Assembly: GCA_030065855.1 (NCBI GenBank)
Contig: JASJCT010000065.1
Span: 1 to 43,977, forward strand
Direction: 5' to 3'
Length of the DNA stretch: 43,977 nucleotides
Origin: Myxococcota bacterium
GTDB lineage: Bacteria; Myxococcota_A; Polyangia; JAAYKL01
A model generated the notes under the pieces. That model did no database searches, had not been told where the DNA came from, and saw only the letters and a list, made by a program, of their open reading frames with translations. Positions 38,103 through 43,977 of the stretch are shown in pieces. Each line of letters begins with the position of its first letter. The first letter of the stretch is position 1. The position numbers and the translations under genes are program-made.

Positions 38103-38778
38103 AGTCCTCGTTGTGGGAGACTTCCTCCGCCGCCACAGGCGGAGTCGAGTCGAAGTTGCCGTCCATCGTCCGCGCGTAGAGCTGGAGGGTTACCTCCTCC
38201 ACCATCCCCAGAAGGATGCCCAGGCGCTCGTTCTTCTTCGATCCAAGGTTCAGGATGCGATCCTTCGTCTCGGTACCCGAGTCGTGGCTCAGGGCGGCGG
38301 CGATTATTTCCACCGCGTTGCTGCGGGCGGCGCACCAAGTGATGCGGGGCTCAACCACGGCACGCTCGTGCTGGGTCTTCTCCGCCCAGTACTCGCTACT
38401 GCCGGAAGATTCTCCTGAAGACCCGCCTGACGAACGCCTCGTCGAAGACCCTCCCGACCTCTGCGTGGAACTTCTCCCAGTACTCCCGCGACTCTGGTTC
38501 GAGCGGCCGGAGCTGCGCGGAGGGGGGCGGCGCTCCTGCACGTCCTCCTCATCGATCTGCTCGAAAGAGGACATCACCACGTTGTGGTTGTTGTTGCGGG
38601 AGTTGTAGCTGAAGCGCACCGCATCGCCTTCCTCCACCGGGCACTCCTCGCCCGTGCGGTAGTAGTTCCGGTCGTTCTTCAGCTTGAAGGAATAGAGGAC
38701 GATGTCCTCGCCCTTGGCCTCGTCGTAGAAGTCTTTGTCGTAGACTCGATCTACGACTCCCTCTGCTTGTCTGCTCAT
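38086..38778 (-). CDS. Single-stranded DNA-binding protein-like
   Basis: This 230-aa protein has a short N-terminal OB-fold-like domain (GVVDRVYDKDFYDE, YSFKLKNDRNYYRTG, GDAVRFSYNS). A Ser/Arg/Gly-rich linker (RSSTQRSGGSSTRRSSGG) follows, then a helical segment and a strongly acidic tail ending DYDDDE. The acidic end is the usual contact point of phage SSBs with their partners. It would coat single strands at the fork. GGAGGAGAAACC precedes the ATG. The call rests on pattern and position between DNA polymerase and exonuclease. Confidence 0.72.
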   Translation of the reverse strand: MSRQAEGVVDRVYDKDFYDEAKGEDIVLYSFKLKNDRNYYRTGEECPVEEGDAVRFSYNSRNNNHNVVMSSFEQIDEEDVQERRPPPRSSGRSNQSRGSTGRSSTQRSGGSSTRRSSGGSSGESSGSSEYWAEKTQHERAVVEPRITWCAARSNAVEIIAAALSHDSGTETKDRILNLGSKKNERLGILLGMVEEVTLQLYARTMDGNFDSTPPVAAEEVSHNEDYDDDE

Positions 38779-38806
38779 CGTGTTGGTTTCTCCTCCGCAC
38801 CTACTT

Positions 38807-40762
38807 TTAATGTATGCGAGATTGGTACAAATCTTTCTCTGCGATGTACGTAACCTCGCCGCCCCTCACCTTGTCCGCCTGGTCCAGGAAGTCCTGGCCC
38901 GGGAGGTACTCCTCCGCATCGCTGCCTGACCAATGCGTCGCACACTTCACGCCCGCCCCGAGAGGCACGGTGAAGTCAACGCCGTAGACAGTCGACAGGT
39001 AGGGGTACACGTCCCGGATCAGGCACTGCTCACTTAGCGCATGAAACACCTCCACTTCTTCAGGGGGCAGCTCCGTGATGATCGAGTCATGCACGGTGTT
39101 CACTATGTACATCCGGCATTGCTGCTCGCGGATACGGTGCCAGAAATACACCAATGCTATGGGAATGATGTCCGCCGTAGCGAACGACTGCACGGGGTAG
39201 TTGCAGATCGAAGGCTCCTCCTTGAGGTAGCCCGTCTTGCTCATCTTGGCGTAGGGCCAGTAGAACTTCATGCCCCACTCCGTGCGCAGGCACTTGTGCT
39301 CCAGGACCTCGTCCACCCAGCCACGCTGGGTCTCCGTGATCCCTGAGTAGTGCTCGCGGAAGAACGCGTAGTAGCGCTCCTGGGCTCGGGTGCCCTTCTG
39401 GCCCCCGTACAGAGGCTTGAAGGTGTCCGCCTTGGCGTCCTGGCGCTGCTCGCTTTTGACCTCGGACTCCTCCACCTCGTTGAGTACCGAGGCAGTCTGC
39501 AAGTGCACGTCCTTCCCGGACTCGATGTCCGCTAGAGCCACCTCGCACCGCCCCAAGTGGCCCGCTACGCGAAACTCCAGCTGCGCCCCGTCCGCTTCGC
39601 CCACCAGCCAGCCCGGCCGGCGTGACTTGAACAGGGGCTTGTACTTCCTTGGAGGGTTCTGAAGTTGGATCTTGAATCGGCGGCCCGTACACGACAGACG
39701 GTGCGTCTGCGTGTTCGTCTGGTTGAACTCCGCCATCAGCACGCCCTTGGCCTCGTCGCAGCACTCGCCCATCTTCCGCAGGTACTTGGTCAGCTGGTAG
39801 TATTGCTTCTGGTGCTCCGCAAACAGCTTCTTGAACTTACGCTGCTTAGGCGTCTTAGCCTTCAGGGATAAGATCGTGTCCTCGTCTACCTTAGGCTGCC
39901 CCTGGGGGAACCGCTTCGAAGGCTTGGTTCGCAGCGGCCGGCCCCCGGGGCCCTTCAGCTCATCGAAGCCTAGCTCCTCATAGAGGTACTTCTGTACCTG
40001 GGGGCCCGAGGCCCAGTTGATCGTCCCGGAGAACTCCTCCATCTGCTCCTGCAGCTTGGCGTACTCCCGCTCCACCTCCAGGAGCTTTTCCGATACGGCA
40101 GAAGGCTCCAGCTGCATGCCGTTGCGCTCGATGTCCGCCAGGACAGGAGTGAGCAGGCAGCGCGTGTACTGTATGGGCAGGAGGCCCTCCCGCCCCAGCT
40201 CGGACCGCTGGTCCAGGAACAGGCGCTCGGCCAGGGCTACGTCCTGGACGCAGTACTTCAGGAGCCAGCGCTTGGGTATCTCGGACGGGCACACGCCTGC
40301 CTTGATCAGCTTGCTGACGAGCCCTACTTTACCCGCCCATCCTCGTCGTTCTGCACACTTCTCCAGGCTAAGTCTAGCGTACTGCCACCGGTTCCCCCCC
40401 AAGACGTAATCCCCGATCTGGGAGCACCAGACGAGTGTACGTCCAAGATCCAGGCCGCAGCGCTCGAGCCATTGTAGCTCAAACTTTGCATTGTGGGCGA
40501 CAACGAAATCAGCATCTCGGATATCTTGGACAAGGTCTCCGAGACCGAACTCGTTGCTCCAACTAGCCTGAAAACGACTCGCTTCTCCCCCCTGCAGCCT
40601 TGGATGACCCGGACCGAGACTCCACACCGAGAGCACGAGACGATTCTTGGGATCCAGGGCACTACCCTTGGATGCATTCGTAGTCTCAAAGTCAAGGACC
40701 ACATAGTTGTTACTCCAGTAGATGCCCGGGTTGGGCTCCGTCAAGAACTTGGGCAGGCTCAT
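38807..40762 (-). CDS. Family A DNA polymerase with 3'-5' exonuclease domain
   Basis: This 651-aa enzyme replicates the phage genome. The proofreading domain has VVLDFETT (Asp24, Glu26), AHNAKFELQWL and YCVQD. The polymerase domain has motif A ADGAQLEFR (Asp391), an O-helix RQDAKADTFKPLYGG (Arg440, Lys444, Phe448) and motif C TVHDS (His558, Asp559). Phe at the O-helix position equivalent to E. coli 762 is common in lytic phages. Motif C has Ser where most family members have Glu (HDE). The ATG at 40762 overlaps the previous stop as ATGA and follows AGGACAGG. Length is close to T7 gp5. Confidence 0.93.
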   Translation of the reverse strand: MSLPKFLTEPNPGIYWSNNYVVLDFETTNASKGSALDPKNRLVLSVWSLGPGHPRLQGGEASRFQASWSNEFGLGDLVQDIRDADFVVAHNAKFELQWLERCGLDLGRTLVWCSQIGDYVLGGNRWQYARLSLEKCAERRGWAGKVGLVSKLIKAGVCPSEIPKRWLLKYCVQDVALAERLFLDQRSELGREGLLPIQYTRCLLTPVLADIERNGMQLEPSAVSEKLLEVEREYAKLQEQMEEFSGTINWASGPQVQKYLYEELGFDELKGPGGRPLRTKPSKRFPQGQPKVDEDTILSLKAKTPKQRKFKKLFAEHQKQYYQLTKYLRKMGECCDEAKGVLMAEFNQTNTQTHRLSCTGRRFKIQLQNPPRKYKPLFKSRRPGWLVGEADGAQLEFRVAGHLGRCEVALADIESGKDVHLQTASVLNEVEESEVKSEQRQDAKADTFKPLYGGQKGTRAQERYYAFFREHYSGITETQRGWVDEVLEHKCLRTEWGMKFYWPYAKMSKTGYLKEEPSICNYPVQSFATADIIPIALVYFWHRIREQQCRMYIVNTVHDSIITELPPEEVEVFHALSEQCLIRDVYPYLSTVYGVDFTVPLGAGVKCATHWSGSDAEEYLPGQDFLDQADKVRGGEVTYIAEKDLYQSRIH

Positions 40763-40914
40763 ACGGGCCTGTCCTGGCACTCCCTCCACCACTCCGCCGC
40801 CTTACCAAGCAAGAAGCCGGTGACGACCATCCCTAGGATGGCTGCCGCCACGATCCATATCTCCACGGTGGGCAGCATCTCAGGGGTAGCTGCCTCGTTG
40901 GGGATCCTCGCCAT
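40759..40914 (-). CDS. 51-aa membrane protein between helicase and polymerase
   Basis: The frame from the ATG at 40914 gives a short N-terminus, one membrane span (IWIVAAAILGMVVTGFLLG) and a Trp/Glu-rich tail. The ATG overlaps the helicase stop as TGATG and follows AAGAGG. Its stop overlaps the polymerase start as ATGA. A membrane protein coupled on both sides to fork enzymes could tether replication to the membrane, but this is speculative. Confidence 0.7.
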   Translation of the reverse strand: MARIPNEAATPEMLPTVEIWIVAAAILGMVVTGFLLGKAAEWWRECQDRPV

Positions 40915-42131
40915 CAGTCGATACCTCTTATCTTGGATAGGTGGGGCACGATCTTCACCTGGAAGAAGTCGTGATTGTTGCCTGGCTTGTTCTTGCACAG
41001 CGAGAACATCAGCCGGTTGTGCCGCTTGTCGTCATCCGTGGCGCCGATGCCCAGCATCACGTCCACGGCTGCCGGGATTCCCGTCTTCGAGTAGTCCACG
41101 TCGTTCAGGTCCAGCACGGACTTGTCCGACGCGCTGTCCCCCGCCTGGGTGACGGAGATGACCAGGGCGTCGTGGCGCTGGCCCAAGGTACGCGCGCCCT
41201 GGGCTAGGTGTTCCAGGGCGTTGACGCGGCTCTCCTCAGTAGCCTTGAGGTTGCGCAGCTGATCCAGGATGATCACGTCCGGCTGGTACTTCGAGGCCAG
41301 GGCCTCGACCTCCCGGAGGGATCCTGGGGTCAGTTTAGCGAACACCAGGTTGCTGTAGCCCTTCTCGCGGGCGGCCTCCATGTGCGCCCCCACGTCCTTC
41401 TGCACCTCCACCGTGGGCGTGTTGGTGAGCCGGGACACGAATCGCGCCATCATGTCCGGAGTGGGGTCCTCGTTCCCACAGTACAGCACGGTGTAGCCCT
41501 GATTCAGGAAGCCCGCAGTCATGTTGATCATCACTGCCGTCTTGCCCATCTCAGGCCGGGCGAACACCAGCATGTGATGGCCGCGCAGTAGCCCGCCGGC
41601 CAGGCGCTCGTTGAGCTGGCGCGGCAGTATGCGGATCCGCTGACCATCTGCGTAGGTATCCTCGAACATTTCCTCCAGGTCCACGTCCTGGAGTACCTCG
41701 GAGGAAGACTGGGTATCGGCCAGGCTGGCGGCCTGGCTCAGCTCCTGGTACTGCTCGAGCAACCGGGAGACCTTGTCCTGCTCCGCTCCTCCGGTGAGGA
41801 CCGTAGCCAGCTGGTCCCCCGCGTTCTTGCGCTTCACCTCCAGGAGGTCTCGCACCACGTTGGGGGCGGATACGTCCATCTCCGAGATGGCCTTGAGGAT
41901 CCTGGAGAACGTCTCGACGTGCTTGGGCGTACTCATCGTACGAGCGATGGAGCGCTCCACAATGTCCGCGTCGGCGAACTGCGCGCCCGGGTCAGTTTCG
42001 TAGTACTCCTCCAGATGCCCCAGCACGATGCGGGCCTGCTCCCCGAACTCATCCGGGGTAGAGAACCGCAGCACGGTGTCCATGGCCTCCCTGCTGTTCA
42101 GGCACGCCGCCAAGACGTTGCGTTCACTCAT
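40914..42131 (-). CDS. Replicative DNA helicase, DnaB-like
   Basis: This 405-aa protein is a RecA-fold hexameric helicase. The Walker A motif is ARPEMGKTA (about residues 191-199) and the Walker B is VIILDQL. The catalytic segment after it and the C-terminal GATDDDKRHNRLMFSL are also typical. The N-terminal 150 residues are helical, as in DnaB-family N-domains. It should unwind DNA at the fork together with the separate primase. The ATG at 42131 follows GGAG with 10-nt spacing and lies in the end of a tiny membrane gene. Confidence 0.9.
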   Translation of the reverse strand: MSERNVLAACLNSREAMDTVLRFSTPDEFGEQARIVLGHLEEYYETDPGAQFADADIVERSIARTMSTPKHVETFSRILKAISEMDVSAPNVVRDLLEVKRKNAGDQLATVLTGGAEQDKVSRLLEQYQELSQAASLADTQSSSEVLQDVDLEEMFEDTYADGQRIRILPRQLNERLAGGLLRGHHMLVFARPEMGKTAVMINMTAGFLNQGYTVLYCGNEDPTPDMMARFVSRLTNTPTVEVQKDVGAHMEAAREKGYSNLVFAKLTPGSLREVEALASKYQPDVIILDQLRNLKATEESRVNALEHLAQGARTLGQRHDALVISVTQAGDSASDKSVLDLNDVDYSKTGIPAAVDVMLGIGATDDDKRHNRLMFSLCKNKPGNNHDFFQVKIVPHLSKIRGID

Positions 42132-42240
42132 CTCGGTCACGCTCCACCAGCCGGTAGCTAAGAAAAGCACAAGCTACAGTCAGTGCGCCTATCATACAGC
42201 CTACGAAAGCAGAGAACCCCTGCGATCCGCACTCACCCAT
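42124..42240 (-). CDS. 38-aa membrane peptide
   Basis: This short frame has one membrane span (FVGCMIGALTVACAFLSYRL) and a charged tail (VERDRDE). GGGAGAGATTCA precedes its ATG at 42240. It overlaps both neighbours by 8 nt. Function is unknown. Confidence 0.62.
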   Translation of the reverse strand: MGECGSQGFSAFVGCMIGALTVACAFLSYRLVERDRDE

Positions 42241-42583
42241 TGAATCTCTCCCAGCCAGGGCCTGGGGCCTCGTCCCAGTCACCGGACTCCAGTCGGTTGT
42301 TGAATCCGCCGAAGCGGCCCTTGCCTACTCGCAGAGCGGTGAGGTACTCCTCCCGCGTCACCGCTTCGCGCTCAGCTTCGCGCGCCACGCGCGCCGCGAC
42401 TCCCTCCTCCTCGATGTAGCCCAGGAAATATCCGTCTCGCCGATACCGCACCACCCAGTAGTCTCCGAAGCCCGGGTTGGAGGCGGCCGCGTCGAGCGGC
42501 CCCTCCTCGAGCACGGCAACGGCGGCGGCCGCCTGCGCAGTCGGGTACCTGCGAGCGCACTGCCGCCGTGCCGTCAGCTTCAC
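42233..42583 (-). CDS. Hypothetical 116-aa protein
   Basis: The GTG at 42583 overlaps the lipoprotein stop as GTGA and follows GGAGCGCC. The protein has a basic N-terminus, an Ala-rich helix, strands YWVVRYRRDGYFLGYIEEE, and a helix with many Glu and Arg. It could be a small nucleic-acid or protein binding factor; no family is recognised. Confidence 0.7.
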   Translation of the reverse strand: MKLTARRQCARRYPTAQAAAAVAVLEEGPLDAAASNPGFGDYWVVRYRRDGYFLGYIEEEGVAARVAREAEREAVTREEYLTALRVGKGRFGGFNNRLESGDWDEAPGPGWERFNG

Positions 42584-43152
42584 GACCCGTGGCGCTCCAT
42601 GGTGACCGAGGCCTTGCCGGCGCGCGTCACCCGACCGGTCTCGTAGTCGACCTTCACCGGGAACGGGAACACCGTCACCTTCGCCTCGATGTAGATCGGC
42701 TCCAGCGCACCACCTTCGCCTGCGCACAGCACCCACGTCGCTGACGTGTTCTGCGATGCGAAGATGCCGTTGGGCTCAGGCTGGCTGACCACGTCGACGC
42801 TCGCTCCGACGGCCGGCCCCCAGTAGCGCTTCTCCTGCGTCAACGGATTGGTGAGCGACGCATCGTACGGAATGCCGAAGCCGATGGCGGGACAGTCGAA
42901 CTCGATCGTACCGTAGTCCGATCGCCACACGGCGTGCGTGCTCGCTTCCATGTTGCGGATGTTGTAGAGCTGGATCAGCAGGTCACGCTCCAGGGACCAG
43001 TCGTAGGCAGGGACCGGCTGCACCGTGCCGTACTGCGCCTGCTGGCGCGCCACGTCTTTGGCCACCTGAGCTGACTCAGAGTTGCGCACGTACCCCCCAG
43101 AACAGGCGCCTAGCGCCAGAACCGCTAGCGCGGCGAGAAGGATTTTCTTCAT
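42580..43152 (-). CDS. Putative lipoprotein
   Basis: This 190-aa protein begins MKKILLAALAVLALGAC, a signal peptide with a lipobox (LGAC) for lipid attachment and cleavage before Cys17. The mature part is polar with strand segments (TIEFDCPAIGFGIPY, SATWVLCAGEGG, IEAKVTVFPFPVKVDY). It would be anchored in the inner or outer membrane facing the periplasm. Phage lipoproteins often block receptor use or DNA entry by other phages; that is an inference. The ATG at 43152 follows TGAGGAATC. Confidence 0.8.
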   Translation of the reverse strand: MKKILLAALAVLALGACSGGYVRNSESAQVAKDVARQQAQYGTVQPVPAYDWSLERDLLIQLYNIRNMEASTHAVWRSDYGTIEFDCPAIGFGIPYDASLTNPLTQEKRYWGPAVGASVDVVSQPEPNGIFASQNTSATWVLCAGEGGALEPIYIEAKVTVFPFPVKVDYETGRVTRAGKASVTMERHGS

Positions 43153-43167
43153 TCGTTGATTCCTCAA

Positions 43168-43506
43168 TTACTCGTTGATGGTGATGGCGCGAAGTTGCGC
43201 CTTGAGCACGTCCCGCTGACGACCGAGGTCCTCGCGTTCGGTGCCGGTCTGTGCGCGCGAGATGTCCAGCTCGACCTGAGCGATCTGCGCTTCTAGGATA
43301 GCGCCACGTTGCGCCATGCCCTCGCGGTACTGGAACGACGTCTTCTGAACGACGCGGTCCACAGCCTTGTTGCCGATCCGGCCTACGGCCCCGAGGGCGC
43401 CCAAGAATAGCGCGCCTACGACCACGGCCACCGCAACGGCGCCGGCAGCGGCCCACGGGCCCTTTTCGGCGGTGTCCGCCAGATTATCCCAACCAGTCCT
43501 ACTCAT
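43168..43506 (-). CDS. Membrane protein with coiled coil
   Basis: This 112-aa protein has one membrane span (AAAGAVAVAVVVGALFLGALGAV, in shortened form AAGAVAVAVVVGALFLGA, near residues 20-40). A helical segment with heptad-like pattern follows (RGAILEAQIAQVELDISRAQ, then LGRQRDVLKAQLRAI). AGAGGTAAGCAAGG precedes the ATG. It is encoded directly before the lipoprotein, and the two may work at the envelope. Confidence 0.72.
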   Translation of the reverse strand: MSRTGWDNLADTAEKGPWAAAGAVAVAVVVGALFLGALGAVGRIGNKAVDRVVQKTSFQYREGMAQRGAILEAQIAQVELDISRAQTGTEREDLGRQRDVLKAQLRAITINE

Positions 43507-43690
43507 CCTTGCTTACCTCTTCTGCGGTGAAACCCGCCACGATCTTGTACGTAGAGACGACTTCGTGCATAGCCCAGTTGTACACCGAAAAGTCTGTGAT
43601 ACTGCTACTGGCGGCAGCGAGCGCCTCCTCTACGGTGTCCCCGTAATAATGCTCGCCATCGGTCGTGTCGAAAATCAGAAACTTGCTCAT
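43499..43690 (-). CDS. Hypothetical 63-aa protein, tandem paralogue
   Basis: This small protein (MSKFLIFDTTDGEHYYG, then VYNWAMHEVVSTYKIVAG) is a weak paralogue of the next gene, sharing a start strand, a helix after a Thr/Glu turn, a Trp and a KIVA strand. It overlaps its neighbours as TGATG and by 8 nt. Function is unknown. Confidence 0.7.
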   Translation of the reverse strand: MSKFLIFDTTDGEHYYGDTVEEALAAASSSITDFSVYNWAMHEVVSTYKIVAGFTAEEVSKDE

Positions 43691-43902
43691 CAGCCCACCT
43701 CCGTTGTGACTTCCTGCGCCACGATCTTGAGCTTGTCGACGGCCACCTTACCGATGATCCAGTCTTGCGTTCTGAAGTTACCGTCCGCCAACGCGCGCTC
43801 GCCGAAAGCCCGCAAAACTTCCGCCTTGGTGTCGTAGGCGGTAGGGTACAGGTAGTCCTGGTTCCAGTTGACCAGGAAGAACTTATCCTGAATCTGCTTC
43901 AT
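43690..43902 (-). CDS. Hypothetical 70-aa protein, tandem paralogue, at the circular join
   Basis: This protein (KFFLVNWNQDYLYPTAYD, then WIIGKVAVDKLKIVAQEV) has a predicted beta-alpha-beta-beta pattern shared with the previous entry. Its ATG and ribosome site GGAGGAGAT lie in the repeated end segment, and the ATG overlaps the primase stop as ATGA once the ends are joined. Function is unknown. Confidence 0.75.
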   Translation of the reverse strand: MKQIQDKFFLVNWNQDYLYPTAYDTKAEVLRAFGERALADGNFRTQDWIIGKVAVDKLKIVAQEVTTEVG

Positions 43903-43977
43903 ATCTCCTCCAGTTTTGTCCGAAGCGCGGGCTCGCTCATATTCTTGAAGTCCTCATCCAGCATGAGCACCCTGGAC
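43899..43977. repeat. 79-bp exact direct repeat of the window ends, right copy
   Basis: This is the second copy of bases 1-79. It contains the ATG and ribosome binding site (GGAGGAGAT) of the gene at 43690-43902 and the 3' end of the primase gene. Removing one copy gives a circular map of 43,898 bases. Confidence 0.95.

Noticed and set aside
1..43977. tRNA genes, integrase, repressor and CRISPR arrays
   Set aside because: Reading both strands I saw no cloverleaf with a convincing T-loop, no recombinase or repressor motifs, and no regularly spaced repeats. A dedicated tRNA search was not possible here.

Overview
This window is a complete or nearly complete genome of a short-tailed (podovirus-like) double-stranded DNA phage of the tailed-phage class, with a GC-rich genome and probably a proteobacterial host. 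It has a large terminase, portal, scaffold and capsid protein, a tail adaptor, three large internal virion proteins and a T4-type lysozyme. It has no tape measure, sheath, integrase or repressor, so it looks lytic. Bases 1-79 recur exactly at 43899-43977, and an operon reads straight through that join. The map is therefore circular or circularly permuted, with about 43,898 unique bases, and the ends shown are probably an assembly artefact. The host guess rests only on GC content and on a DUF1289 gene, a domain common in proteobacteria.

The genome has two transcription arms that diverge near 8.0 kb and converge near 32.4 kb. The leftward arm runs from about 7.95 kb down to 1, across the join, and on from 43.9 to 32.4 kb. 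Its first part (7.6-1.5 kb) holds many small early genes: a DUF932 protein, zinc-ribbon proteins, a duplicated gene set, an exported protein and several very small membrane proteins. An ECF-like sigma factor follows, with a strong terminator, then a toprim primase. After the join come a lipoprotein, a DnaB-like helicase, a family A DNA polymerase, an SSB-like protein, a 5'-3' exonuclease, an RNA-ligase-like protein, a T7-type endonuclease I, a DUF3310 protein, a DEDD exonuclease and a sulfotransferase-like protein. Genes are packed with ATGA/GTGA/TGATG overlaps, so translational coupling is likely throughout.

The rightward arm begins with a self-contained two-gene unit (8.2-9.55 kb) that has its own sigma70-type promoter and terminator. 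A 0.9 kb noncoding stretch full of inverted repeats follows. The packaging and virion operon (10.4-32.4 kb) comes next: small terminase, an alpha/beta hydrolase, large terminase, portal, scaffold, capsid, tail proteins, adhesin-like proteins, a GNAT acetyltransferase, internal virion proteins, lysozyme and holin. A rho-independent terminator ends it.

No phage RNA polymerase gene is visible. The simplest reading is that host RNA polymerase transcribes early genes from sigma70-like promoters and that the phage sigma factor redirects it to later genes. That switch is an inference. The parts most worth a second look are the sigma factor, the duplicated early module, the isolated DUF7227-type unit, the hairpin-dense 9.6-10.3 kb region, and the hydrolase and sulfotransferase.
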